From NCBI GenBank assembly GCA_035266865.1, contig DATFMR010000048.1, forward strand, positions 1 through 39,876: a stretch of 39,876 nucleotides of DNA. The letters run 5' to 3'. Position 1 is the stretch's first letter, and the number at the start of each line of letters is the position of its first letter. Positions 17,462 to 26,804 of this stretch are shown here, one piece after another. The translations under genes were made by a program, and so were the position numbers. Under the pieces are notes generated by a model. That model saw nothing but the letters and a program-made list of their open reading frames with translations, was not told where the DNA came from and did no database searches. Source of the DNA: JAKAGZ01 sp035266865. Its GTDB lineage: Bacteria; Bacteroidota; Ignavibacteria; Ignavibacteriales; Ignavibacteriaceae.

Positions 17462-18655
17462 ATGATCAAAAATAATAAAGATTCGGGAAGAATTTGCATG
17501 ATAGCTATGGCTTCTTACCCGGGTGATCCAAGGATCAGGAGGCAGGCGGAAGCTTTAGAGCAGGTAGGATACGAAGTAGATGTTTTGTGCAGGTATTCAG
17601 GAAATCAACCTCCAAAGGAAAGAATTGGAAATGTAACTGCTTATAGAATTATGAATGCACCTCCTCGTGAGAACCAGATTATATACATCCTTCAATCATT
17701 TCTCTTTATCATTGTGGCTTTCTTCAGATTATTACCTCTATCAATAAAACGAAGATATAAAGTAATTCAGGCTCATAATCTTCCGGATTATTTAATATTT
17801 GCAGCAATATTGCAAAAAATATTTGGAGTTAAACTTATTCTAGATATACATGATCCTTCTGTTGATTTGTTTGAGGAAAAATGGCCTGGTAAAAAGAATG
17901 GGACATTAAAATTCCTAAATGCGAAAGCGGAAAAATACTCCTGTAAATTAGCCGATAATTTGATTACAGTAACTAACACCTGCAAAGAAAGATTAATTGA
18001 AAGGGGCAATTCATCGGACAAGATTTCACTTATCTTAAACTCAGCAAATGAAGACTTGTTTGAGTTTAACAGTGCGAGGCGGTTTATAGAAATCACAAAG
18101 GGTGTAAAGTTGATGTATCATGGGACTATTGCTGAAAGATTTGGTTTACATAATGTTATTTGTGCCCTTCCAATTCTATTGAAAGAAATTCCGGAAAGCA
18201 TTTTGAATATTTATGGCAGGTATGAGGGAAGTTATCTTATAAAATTGAAAAATCTGGTTTCTGATCTTAATTTATGTGAGAATGTAAACCTTAATGGAAA
18301 AATTGCTCGTGAACAGATACCAGCATTAATAAAAAATCACGATATTGGCATAGTTCCTTATCTTCAAACTGATTATATGAATCTTGCCTTACCTACCAAA
18401 GCTTTTGAATATATAGCAACAGGATTACCTGTGATTGCAACAAAGTTAAAAGACTTGTATGAAACTTTTGATGACCAATCCATTACCTACGTAGAAGACG
18501 ATAAGCCAGAAGGAATTGCAAATGCCATTAAGTATTTATGTTCGAATCCTCAAACAAGAAAAAAACGAATGGTAAACGCCAAACAAAAATTATCTGAGTT
18601 ATCTGGTTCAGTAATGAAACAAAGATTAGTAGCGTTGTACGATGAATTAACATAA
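17462..18655 (+). CDS. GT4-family glycosyltransferase
   Basis: A 397-residue GT-B fold glycosyltransferase. The N-terminal acceptor domain starts MIAMASYPGDPRIRRQAEAL, the common RRQAEAL motif of this clade; the donor domain carries LMYHGTIAERFG and LPTKAFEYIATGLPVIAT, the E-x7-E type nucleotide-sugar site. A hydrophobic segment (IIYILQSFLFIIVAFF) in the first domain probably contacts the inner membrane. It would add one sugar to the lipid-linked repeat unit; the sugar is unknown. Its stop is only 19 bases from the stop of the converging beta-helix gene on the other strand, and no clear terminator was seen between them. Confidence 0.9.
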   Translation: MIKNNKDSGRICMIAMASYPGDPRIRRQAEALEQVGYEVDVLCRYSGNQPPKERIGNVTAYRIMNAPPRENQIIYILQSFLFIIVAFFRLLPLSIKRRYKVIQAHNLPDYLIFAAILQKIFGVKLILDIHDPSVDLFEEKWPGKKNGTLKFLNAKAEKYSCKLADNLITVTNTCKERLIERGNSSDKISLILNSANEDLFEFNSARRFIEITKGVKLMYHGTIAERFGLHNVICALPILLKEIPESILNIYGRYEGSYLIKLKNLVSDLNLCENVNLNGKIAREQIPALIKNHDIGIVPYLQTDYMNLALPTKAFEYIATGLPVIATKLKDLYETFDDQSITYVEDDKPEGIANAIKYLCSNPQTRKKRMVNAKQKLSELSGSVMKQRLVALYDELT

Positions 18656-18674
18656 TCCAATGATTATTACGTTG

Positions 18675-20267
18675 TTATTTAATCAGAATCATCTTCTTAG
18701 TTTTCTTAAAATTATCTGCCTGCAAAGTATAAAAATATATTCCTGATGATAAAGCAGAACCATTAAAACTTACAAAATGAGTTCCGGCCGAATAATGCCT
18801 GTCTATCAAATTTGTTACTAATGCTCCTAGAACATTATAAACATCTAATCTTACCTGTGTTTCCTTAGGTAGGGTAAAAGAGATCTTAGTTGTCGGATTA
18901 AAAGGATTAGGGTAGTTTTGATTCAAAAAAAATTGTGTGACTTTTATTTCATTCCCATCATCGTTAGAAGCAATTGTATCGTTTTCATATGCTCCAATAT
19001 CCCAACCGTTGCCCAGTGGTCGAGAGGTCCCGTTAAAATCTGTATTGTAGGGCGAAGAGAGAGGTTGTCCGTTATCAATACCATCGGATGATGATTGTAA
19101 TGTAAAATCTTTATTGGAAACATCATTGAACATTGGATCAGTACGGTAACTGTTTACATCAAATCCGGACCCTTGCCAGGACGACCAATTTTCTTGGTGA
19201 CCATTGATGATAATAGGATTTTCGCTATTGCATTTCCAAATATTGTTATCTACATCGCCCGGGTCTGTAAAACTGACATTATTCATTATAACAATACCGT
19301 TACCATTTACACTGTAACCGATATTATTTTTAACCACTGGATCAGTAGTTAATATTATACGATACTGTGACCAAAGATTTACTCCATAAACAGTATTCTC
19401 AATAATTTGTACTCTGGCAGAATTGTTACCGTTCAATCTGTTAAAAGTGATACCGTTGGATGATGATAATGTTGCGTTGAAAATATTGTTGTAAATCCTG
19501 AAAGTACCGGAGCCAGCTGGTGTAGTTATATAGATCCCTTGAGCATTAGATGTTTTACTGTTATTCTGCTCTACATAATTGTCTCTGATTATAAGAGGGA
19601 AATCTTTATATGATTGAATACAGTCATCATGTCCGTTCGGATCACTGTTACTTATGACTATGTAATTGTTCTCATATATATTATTAACATTATTTTGTGA
19701 ATATATCCCGTCTGTCTGATGGTTTATAAATGAATCTGTTGTTATAGTACAGTTTCCAATAATAACATTTTCACAGTTCATTACTTGTATTCCAGTTCCG
19801 TTAGTCATGTGAACATAACAGTGTTCGATTGTAATGTGTTGGCTGTCTCTGATTCTTAAAATTGTATCATCCGAATTACGAAGGGACAAATTGCTCACTA
19901 CAATATTTCCTTTACCTGTTATATTAATTATATTAAGATAAGTTTTCAACCCGTCGATAATCACTTTTCCGGAATGACCGGAGTCTTTACCGCGTGTGAT
20001 TATAATTGGATTGATATTTGTTCCGGATGCTGATATAGTAAGCTGTTCATTATATACGTTTGAATCGGTCCCGCCACTGATAAAAATAGTATCGCCGGGG
20101 TTTATTATATTCCAGTCAATGGAACCGAAACTAACCCAGGCATTTGTCCACGAACTTCCGTTATTATTTCCCGTTGAATATTTATCAACAAAATGGTTCG
20201 TTGGAAAGACAGGACTCAATCCAAGAAATAGAAATATAGAAAGTAAATATATAGTTTTCATGCCCAT
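18675..20267 (-). CDS. Secreted right-handed beta-helix protein with T9SS sorting domain
   Basis: A 530-residue protein. The signal peptide ends near PVFPTN; an ATG at 20261 (MKTIYLL) is an equally good start. The body, about residues 25-420, starts HFVDKYSTGNNNGSSWTNAW and continues with short beta-strand repeats (for example ITIEHCYVHMTNGTGIQVMNC), the pattern of right-handed parallel beta-helix proteins such as polysaccharide lyases and pectate-lyase-like folds. Near residue 410 it has RPLGNGWDIGAYE, the usual end of such proteins. The sorting domain begins at N451 (NYPNPFNPTTKISFTLP). There is no LPVEL linker, unlike the other T9SS proteins here. It is a paralogue of 22479. Lyase or binding activity toward the locus's own polymer is plausible but not proven. 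Confidence 0.85.
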   Translation of the reverse strand: MGMKTIYLLSIFLFLGLSPVFPTNHFVDKYSTGNNNGSSWTNAWVSFGSIDWNIINPGDTIFISGGTDSNVYNEQLTISASGTNINPIIITRGKDSGHSGKVIIDGLKTYLNIINITGKGNIVVSNLSLRNSDDTILRIRDSQHITIEHCYVHMTNGTGIQVMNCENVIIGNCTITTDSFINHQTDGIYSQNNVNNIYENNYIVISNSDPNGHDDCIQSYKDFPLIIRDNYVEQNNSKTSNAQGIYITTPAGSGTFRIYNNIFNATLSSSNGITFNRLNGNNSARVQIIENTVYGVNLWSQYRIILTTDPVVKNNIGYSVNGNGIVIMNNVSFTDPGDVDNNIWKCNSENPIIINGHQENWSSWQGSGFDVNSYRTDPMFNDVSNKDFTLQSSSDGIDNGQPLSSPYNTDFNGTSRPLGNGWDIGAYENDTIASNDDGNEIKVTQFFLNQNYPNPFNPTTKISFTLPKETQVRLDVYNVLGALVTNLIDRHYSAGTHFVSFNGSALSSGIYFYTLQADNFKKTKKMILIK

Positions 20268-21165
20268 TTTATTATGTAATCGTGATTATTATTATTTTCA
20301 ACAGTAATTAACATTTAATAAATTGAGAGACAATAGTAGTTATTGTGATTTTTGTAGAGAATAGTGCTATATCAAATGTTGCTAAAATGAAACAAAAGGC
20401 AATAAACTAATTTGGTAGATTCAACGACCAGATTCGGCAGTTAAAAAAATTATTATAGAAAACATTACTGGGTTTCTCAAAGTTTAATGATTTTCTAAGC
20501 CTGTTATTTAATTTATCATTTTTTGTTAGAATATCTAAGGGGATGTAGTCATGAAAATCAGATTTTTTAGGAATTTATAGTCTAATGATATCCAAGTTCT
20601 TTGCTTAAATGCTTATATCCTATATTTTTTATACAACAAAAATAATCACTTTTCGAAAATTAGAATGAAGATAACCTCATTCTTATGCTAGTCATTTTTT
20701 GGCAATTACTAATTGGATTTTGGGTAAAAAAGATGTACGTTTTCAAAGAATAGCAATATTTAGTAAATTTAATTACAAGTCTAATATCATTTTTAACAAA
20801 ATAGTACAATATTGAATTGTAAATAGCACGAAAAAAGAAATTTTTAAGCCATTTTTACAGTACTTGTTTTTTCCTTAATTGTTTAATCCAAATTCTGATT
20901 TTAGAATAAATATGGAAATTCCCTGCTTGAAAATATAATTGAGAGCAGATATCTTAATCACAACTTTTCAAATAATTAAAGATATCATCTCGTTTGACGG
21001 ATTTATTATTATGTGTCGTAATCACGTCATTTCTGTATTAATAATTATCAGTGAAATTATACTTTTAAATTAAAAGAATGTTAAAATTTGGTTGAATATT
21101 TTTAGATAAATGAAAAATAATTTCACTACTAATTCGATTTTAAACTGAATAAATAATTAATAAAT
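20268..21165. other. 898-base divergent intergenic region
   Basis: It separates the beta-helix gene (minus) from a GT2 gene (plus), so promoters for both should lie here, but I cannot assign boxes. No intact gene was found. On the minus strand, 20407-20574 is open for 55 codons (containing DYIPLDILTKNDK), and 20588-20660 is open in another frame (IGYKHLSKELGYH). Runs of this length are expected by chance in AT-rich DNA, so they are only weak hints of a decayed gene. Confidence 0.4.
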
Positions 21166-22173
21166 ATGAATCCTTTAGTTTCTATAATAATACCTGCATA
21201 TAATTCTGAGAGATGGATTAAAGCAACGATTGAATCTGCAATCGCTCAAACTTGTAAAAACAAGGAGATAATTGTAGTTGATGATGGATCGACCGATGAG
21301 ACTTACAATATTGCAAAAATGTATGAATCAAAAATATTAAAAGTAATAAGCCAGGAGAATAGCGGTGCATGTGTTGCAAGGAATAAAGCTTTGTCGATTG
21401 CGCAGGGCGATTTTATCCAATGGCTTGATTCAGACGATATCCTTAACCCGTGTAAGATAGAGTTTCAGCTTAATGAAAGTGACCAAGATCCACAGTCAAA
21501 AGTGTTGCATTCATCTGCATGGGGGTCTTTTTATTATAATATAAGAAGAGCAAAGTTTCAACCAAACGGTTTATGGAAGACTTTAACAGCCATTGATTGG
21601 ATTGTAACAAGATTTAATGAGGGACGTTATTTCCCCCCTATTACGTGGTTAGTCAGTAGAAAATTAACTGAAATCTCTGGTCCTTGGAATGATAATTTAT
21701 TAAGGGACCAGGATGGAGAGTATTTTTGCAGAGTTATTGCAGGTAGTGAATTAGTCTTGTTTCATCCGAAATCAATCTGCTATTATAGAAAGGGAAACTA
21801 TTCAAGTATCAGCGGTAGCCCTTCCAAAGAAAAAATTGAATCCTTAAAATACTCGCATCATAGGTGTATAAATAATTTGTTAAATCTTGAAAATAGTGAG
21901 GTCACAAGGCGTGCTTGTATTAACTATTTACGCAGATTCAACAACAAAATCCATTTTGGTCATCCTGATATAGCTAATGAAAATCACAAAAAAATACTTG
22001 AATTAGGAGGAGAAGTTTTACCATCCAAAGAATCTAAGAAATATGCACTACTTAAAAAATATTTTGGCCTAAAATTTACCAGAAAATTAAAAATGGGATT
22101 TTGGAGATTTGAAATTTTTATCGACAGGAATTGGGACAGGTTTTTATCATTGTTCCTTAACGATCGTGTTTGA
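21166..22173 (+). CDS. GT2-family glycosyltransferase
   Basis: A 335-residue GT-A fold enzyme. It begins VSIIIPAYNSERWI, followed by EIIVVDDGSTDET (nucleotide-binding aspartates), ENSGACVARNKAL and the metal-binding D88-S-D-D (WLDSDD). Later DQDGEYFCRVI is the acceptor-side motif with acidic catalytic residues. The C-terminal 100 residues are basic and lack membrane helices, so it is probably a peripheral inner-membrane enzyme adding one sugar to the repeat unit. It stands alone between large intergenic regions. Confidence 0.9.
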   Translation: MNPLVSIIIPAYNSERWIKATIESAIAQTCKNKEIIVVDDGSTDETYNIAKMYESKILKVISQENSGACVARNKALSIAQGDFIQWLDSDDILNPCKIEFQLNESDQDPQSKVLHSSAWGSFYYNIRRAKFQPNGLWKTLTAIDWIVTRFNEGRYFPPITWLVSRKLTEISGPWNDNLLRDQDGEYFCRVIAGSELVLFHPKSICYYRKGNYSSISGSPSKEKIESLKYSHHRCINNLLNLENSEVTRRACINYLRRFNNKIHFGHPDIANENHKKILELGGEVLPSKESKKYALLKKYFGLKFTRKLKMGFWRFEIFIDRNWDRFLSLFLNDRV

Positions 22174-22478
22174 TTGAAGAAGTTTTACGGTTCATTATTA
22201 ATCTCAAACTCATTTTATTAAGTACGTATTTTTGATCATTTAGATAAAAATGTGGAATTTATATTTTATATGCTAAAATTGAAAAGGTTATCTCAGGTAT
22301 TCTTTATTTTACTCTCTATAATTGTTTTCTGATGAACAGATAAATAGATCTGCAAATTCATATTTAATCCACAAATCACCAACAATTATCTCATAAATTT
22401 TAAAAATCAAGATTAATTTTAATGAAATTGAATTTGATATTCTTATATAATTGAAAATAAATTTTAGGAAAATATAAG
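22174..22478. other. 305-base intergenic region with a signal-peptide-like mini-ORF
   Basis: The region holds one short ORF, 22270-22332 on the plus strand (20 codons). It reads MLKLKRLSQVFFILLSIIVF then stop: a basic start and a hydrophobic core like a truncated signal peptide. It could be the dead 5' end of a secreted-protein gene or chance. No terminator or other gene was seen. Confidence 0.35.
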
Positions 22479-23840
22479 ATGATACAAACATATAGCCTCA
22501 CTCGATGGATTTTTATAATTGTTTGTTTTTTTTCATTCAATACGAATGTTATTAGTAAAAACTATTATGTGGATAAATATGCTTCTGGTTCGAATAATGG
22601 TACTACCTGGGAAAACGCATGGAATTCATTTAGTGCAATAGAATGGACAAAATTAAAGGCCGGAGATGTATTACTCATATCCGGCGGTAATGATAGTATT
22701 ATATATAATGAAACTTTGATGATAGAAGTTAGTGGCAATGAAAATAGTCCGATTACTATAAGAAATGGTTTAGATTCTATGCATAATGGAAAAGTTATCA
22801 TTGATGTTCCCGATGATGGAATTAGAATAATTAAAAAAAGATATCTAAAAATTACAAATATAGAATTTATGAATGTCTCACACGGTATTTACATAAGAGG
22901 TGAAAACACAGGTGATGTAAATGTAATCTATCTTGATAGTTTAAAAATAATAAATTATAAAAAACAGGGAGCGATATCTATTAATGGTTGGTCTCCTTCC
23001 GGACTAGATGCCACAGTGGATAGTGTATTTATTCGATATTGCACACTAACAACCTCATACTTAACTAAACATCAAACAGATGTAATTTATGCTCAATATT
23101 GTAATAACCTTTTTATTTTAAACAACAAAATATCTGTAACCTCTGGAATAAAAGGCTCTCACACGGATGGAATACAATTTGTCCATAAAATTAAAAATAT
23201 TACTATCGCAAATAATTCTATATGTAACTTGACAAATTCAGATTTCAATAATAAATCTAACGGTATAATGGGGGCTGACTTGATAGGAGAAGGATTATTT
23301 TATAATAATATAGTTTATGCTCCAAATTTTAAAGAAAGTGGTAACAATGTTTTTTATTACAGTAATGGCACTACCTTAGACAAGGCTGGTTCCTGGTACA
23401 TCTATAATAACATATTTATTGGTGGCGGCACAATAAAACTTTTCAGTATAGAGGACAAAGATGCCCGCATAAAAAATAATATTTTTTATAGTATTCCTGC
23501 TGGAACGGGGCAGGTTCTTTTAAAAGTGCCTTTAGATGATTGGTCGAGATTAGATTATAATTTATATGGACAAAATAATGGCATTAAGGAAGATAAGATT
23601 TTTATCTTTGAAGGCAGCAAAAGTATGAGCCAAATGCGGGTTTTAGGTGCAGAATTACATGGGATAGATAGACAAGATCCATTGTTTAAAACCCCATTTA
23701 GAAATTTACATCTGCAGTATAAATCTCCAGCGTTCAATAGCGGTATTGGATTAGGTTCTCCTTTTAATATAGATAAAGATGGAATAAACCGTTCAACAAG
23801 TGGAAATTGGGATATTGGCTGCTATCAGCATTCACAATGA
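22479..23840 (+). CDS. Secreted right-handed beta-helix protein without T9SS domain
   Basis: A 453-residue paralogue of the protein at 18675-20267. The signal peptide ends near NVISKN, then YYVDKYASGSNNGTTWENAW parallels the paralogue's HFVDKYSTGNNNGSSWTNAW. Both continue with an ISGG-D-S-YNE segment and GKVIID. The beta-helix body ends with GNWDIGCYQ, and the protein stops six residues later, exactly where the paralogue carries on into its sorting domain. It is therefore predicted to stay in the periplasm, as processing or lyase factors of polysaccharide loci often do. The ATG is preceded by AGGAAAA. Substrate unknown. Confidence 0.82.
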   Translation: MIQTYSLTRWIFIIVCFFSFNTNVISKNYYVDKYASGSNNGTTWENAWNSFSAIEWTKLKAGDVLLISGGNDSIIYNETLMIEVSGNENSPITIRNGLDSMHNGKVIIDVPDDGIRIIKKRYLKITNIEFMNVSHGIYIRGENTGDVNVIYLDSLKIINYKKQGAISINGWSPSGLDATVDSVFIRYCTLTTSYLTKHQTDVIYAQYCNNLFILNNKISVTSGIKGSHTDGIQFVHKIKNITIANNSICNLTNSDFNNKSNGIMGADLIGEGLFYNNIVYAPNFKESGNNVFYYSNGTTLDKAGSWYIYNNIFIGGGTIKLFSIEDKDARIKNNIFYSIPAGTGQVLLKVPLDDWSRLDYNLYGQNNGIKEDKIFIFEGSKSMSQMRVLGAELHGIDRQDPLFKTPFRNLHLQYKSPAFNSGIGLGSPFNIDKDGINRSTSGNWDIGCYQHSQ

Positions 23841-23942
23841 AAAAAATTATTATCGAATCCAATATTTAAATTTCCTTCAAAATTAGTTTGGTCCAATGGT
23901 AAGGTTATATCGGGACATATGAATAAGAGGGGACTCAGATTA

Positions 23943-24800
23943 TTATTTCCAAATTGTTTCTCTGCCTAAAAGCTTATTCATCTGTTGTTTTCGAATATAT
24001 TTAATCAGTTCTTTAGTAATAGGTTTAGGTTTCAGCTTTATCATCGATGAGAAATAGCCCCAGAACACTCCAATACTGTTCGATTTGTAACGTAGGAAAA
24101 TTAAAATATACACTGTCTTAAATAATACAAATAGTGGATGATAACCAGAATTATAACTAGCTACCCCCTTGTTAAAACTGCTTTTAAATATTCCCCCATG
24201 GCTTTGTGTCTTTTTTAAATGATGAATTCTTAATTCAGGGAAGCTATGAGTATGCCAGTTAAGTTTATTAGCTTTTAAGTCATCAATTGAATCCCAACCA
24301 AGGCAATTTAGTAAACCACCAATATTTTTGAAACACTGTGCTCTGTATGTTTTTAGGGGTCCTCTTGTATGAAACCGAGGATGTTTCTCTTCTATTGCTT
24401 TACCATTCCTGGTTATAAAACAAACGCCACTCGCAATTCCTAACTTTGGATCATCATCAAATTTTTCGAATAGAACTCTAAAATAGTTGCTCTCAAATTC
24501 TAGATCTCCATCCATTCTTACTATAAAATCATATTCGTCTATATTAAGTTTTTTTAATCCAATCTCAAGTACAAATTCACCGCCCGGTTTCCTGTTTTTA
24601 TTCGGCTCTCTGTAAATGCCTTCAATCCAATCATTCTCTCTTTCTGCCTTCCTAATAATTTCAGTAGTACCATCCGTGGAACCGTCATCAATAATTATCC
24701 ATTTTTGCGGTTTAGCATACTGGCTTAAAACTGACTTTACTGTTTTGGGGAAATAATTGATTTCATCCTTTACAGGTGTTACAATTGCAAATGTTTTCAT
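23943..24800 (-). CDS. GT2-family glycosyltransferase
   Basis: A 285-residue GT-A enzyme: FAIVTPVKDEINYFPKTV at the N-terminus, KWIIIDDGSTDGT, and the metal-binding D97-G-D99 (VRMDGDLEF). A C-terminal hydrophobic segment, LFVLFKTVYILIFL, precedes a basic tail. A heavily deleted second copy lies at 36106-36459. On the minus strand it is downstream of the sulfotransferase at 25181-26083, and the same gene order is repeated for the copy. The two genes probably served one decoration: transfer of a sugar and its sulfation. Confidence 0.88.
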   Translation of the reverse strand: MKTFAIVTPVKDEINYFPKTVKSVLSQYAKPQKWIIIDDGSTDGTTEIIRKAERENDWIEGIYREPNKNRKPGGEFVLEIGLKKLNIDEYDFIVRMDGDLEFESNYFRVLFEKFDDDPKLGIASGVCFITRNGKAIEEKHPRFHTRGPLKTYRAQCFKNIGGLLNCLGWDSIDDLKANKLNWHTHSFPELRIHHLKKTQSHGGIFKSSFNKGVASYNSGYHPLFVLFKTVYILIFLRYKSNSIGVFWGYFSSMIKLKPKPITKELIKYIRKQQMNKLLGRETIWK

Positions 24801-24882
24801 ATAGGATTTAAATTAATAATGTTAAATAAAACGATTACAAAATAAGATATTCTTTAGATCAATATTACTTATCATAGCATTT

Positions 24883-25134
24883 CTATGCACTATTATATTT
24901 TTCAGTGAATAATTTTCTTTCTATCTTTTTCAATGACCAGAAACTTGCTAGAATTGGATGAAAAATAAGCATATCCAAATAATACACATTTTGACTAGCA
25001 TTTAATCTGTCATTAGGAAATTCAAATTCTGTGAAAGCCCAATAGAATTTGCTGGAGACCCTTTTCCCTAGCGATTCAGTATTCGGGAGTTTATATAAAA
25101 TAATATTAACACCTGTGTTCTTTATTTTTTGAAA
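24883..25134 (-). pseudogene. C-terminal relic of a probable SAM-dependent methyltransferase
   Basis: Between the GT2 and the sulfotransferase an 83-codon frame with no start codon runs from a stop at 25135-25137 to a stop at 24883-24885. Near its start it reads KNTGVNIILYKLPNTESLGKR and then FYWAFTEFEF. This resembles the segment of class I SAM methyltransferases with a PN-x-x-SLG motif followed by YW and Pro-Arg-His, where the PRH is replaced here. It continues to LKKIERKLF. The SAM-binding N-terminal half is missing. I read it as the residue of a deleted methyltransferase gene; the family match is by eye only. Confidence 0.5.
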
Positions 25135-25180
25135 TTACGTTTATTGAAGGATACACTTCGTTTCTCAAAAAACATAAATA

Positions 25181-26083
25181 TTATTTTAAGGACCAATCAG
25201 ATTCCAAATTATAGAATGGTAAATTAAAAGGCTCTACAAAATTTCGAACCTGTTGGACTTCGTCTGATGTCATTTTTCTTTTCCATTTGTTTCTCTGGTC
25301 AGTTAACACCCTGTGAGTAGTGGCTATCCCAGGTTTATCAATGGCCGTGGTTTGATTGATACATTTTTCTACTTTTGCTGTCCAGGTTAAATTGAAGTGA
25401 TCAAAGAGCTCGTGGAAAGATCTAAAAGGATCATTAGTAATATCTTCGTAATATACTGTCTTCCATTCCGGATACTTAGGAATTAAATTCGCAATTACTC
25501 TGTTTCGGGCACCCCATAATGCACCAAAAATCTCGTAAGGTGTTTTTGCCTTTTCCAGCACAGTTAAGTAAGGGTAAAGATGGTCTTCTATTAAGTTTGG
25601 TTGTTTTAAAATCTCTTTTATTGGCTTTTCTTCTTTATTAATTTTATTCATTTCAGATAAAGCAACCGCACAAGGATGTCTTAGAACGAATAAAACTTCT
25701 GGTTGGTAGCGCTTATACACCCATTCAAGTGACATTAGAGCTGCCACCTCTTTTACTAGTACTCTGGATCCCGGTAAAAATCTACGATATGGATCTGTTA
25801 ACCACCAACCTTTTTTATATTTAATCAATCCTTTAAAAGAATGGTCAAGACAACTTTCAAAATATAAATCACTTCCATCGGGGCGAATATATCTAAACCA
25901 GTGAGAAAACTCACCACCCTTAACTACTTTGGGATTGCACGGTTCATTATAGAACAATATACCGGGTGCTTTCCCAAGGATGGTTCCAATCCAACTTGTC
26001 CCACTGCGACCATGATTAGTAATATAAATAGGCCTATTTTTTATCTGCAAATGTGATAATATATAATTAATTGCCTTTATCAT
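25181..26083 (-). CDS. Sulfotransferase, HGRSGTSW type (type B)
   Basis: 300 residues from the ATG at 26083. A TTG at 26110 would add nine residues, but the ATG aligns exactly with the start of the paralogue at 34990. The PAPS 5'-phosphosulfate loop is H24-GRSGTSW (R26, S27, T29) and the 3'-phosphate motif is VLRHPCAVALSE (R135, S143). It shares most residues with the protein at 34990, including DPYRRFLP, VVKE/LVKEVA and the end LPFYNLESDWSL. It is a soluble PAPS-dependent sulfotransferase, probably acting on a sugar of the repeat unit. The start codon overlaps the stop of a 21-codon relic (ATGA), suggesting coupled translation. Confidence 0.9.
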   Translation of the reverse strand: MIKAINYILSHLQIKNRPIYITNHGRSGTSWIGTILGKAPGILFYNEPCNPKVVKGGEFSHWFRYIRPDGSDLYFESCLDHSFKGLIKYKKGWWLTDPYRRFLPGSRVLVKEVAALMSLEWVYKRYQPEVLFVLRHPCAVALSEMNKINKEEKPIKEILKQPNLIEDHLYPYLTVLEKAKTPYEIFGALWGARNRVIANLIPKYPEWKTVYYEDITNDPFRSFHELFDHFNLTWTAKVEKCINQTTAIDKPGIATTHRVLTDQRNKWKRKMTSDEVQQVRNFVEPFNLPFYNLESDWSLK

Positions 26084-26145
26084 AATAATATTGAATCGCC
26101 TCTTCTCCAAAATCCAGTTATATATTCTACTTTTATTTCTTCCAT
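26080..26145 (-). pseudogene. N-terminal relic of a type A sulfotransferase
   Basis: A 21-codon ORF, ATG at 26145 to TGA at 26080-26082. It reads MEEIKVEYITGFWRRGDSILL and matches the first 21 residues of the sulfotransferase at 12385 (MGKIKIVYLTGFWYSGATIL) at 11 positions, including the PAPS-loop residues G, F, W and G. It then ends abruptly at the start codon of the type B sulfotransferase with a four-base ATGA overlap. The best explanation is that a tandem type A gene was deleted except for its 5' end, which now supplies the leader and perhaps translation coupling for the next gene. Confidence 0.65.
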
Positions 26146-26804
26146 ATTTAATTTGTTATTTTTAATTTACTGAACATTTAATAATAGTTCCAATTGATAA
26201 TCTTATTTGATGTGTAAGAAGAAAAAGAGCAATCAAAAGCCCGAACATTTTTTTAATAAGAAAATTGAGTTAGAAGCAAAAATAATGCCTTACTTATTGA
26301 GTAACAATATCACGTAAAATCGAATCATTCTGTGTATTAAAATGAGAATAAATCTCAAATGTAAATTAACGTCGATTTTGGGAATTTTGATAGAAAAACT
26401 ATCCAAAGTGAAAAATTTACAGTTACAGAACCTTAAATTGATGGTTAAATATCAATATGTTTCAACTTAATTGCCTAATTTTGTTTTCCTTTTTAAAATT
26501 TTACTGGAACTATTAATCTCACTTTAATGAATCATATTCAAATTTAATAACTTATAAAATTAGAAAAAATACTAATTTTAATCGTCAGACAATGAGTTTG
26601 GCTTATTATTCTGGATAATTTGTTGGCATTATAATTGGTGTTCAAAGACTTAAGTATATGGCCATAAACCCGAATATTCCTTAAACATCGTCTATGAATA
26701 ATGATTATTCATTAAAATTTAATTGCTTCTGGAAGGTTATTAAAATTCGGTCAATTAATTTAGCATTAATGAAACAATTTTTTGGCACCCAATAAAATAT
26801 TCCT
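26146..26804. other. 659-base divergent intergenic region
   Basis: It lies between the minus-strand sulfotransferase relic and the plus-strand multidomain gene. It must contain promoters for both directions, but I can define none. No open frame of convincing composition, repeat or terminator was seen. Confidence 0.4.

Noticed and set aside
23888..23920. tRNA-like stretch GGTCCAATGGTAAGG
   Set aside because: No cloverleaf or T-arm GTTCGA sequence can be formed around it.
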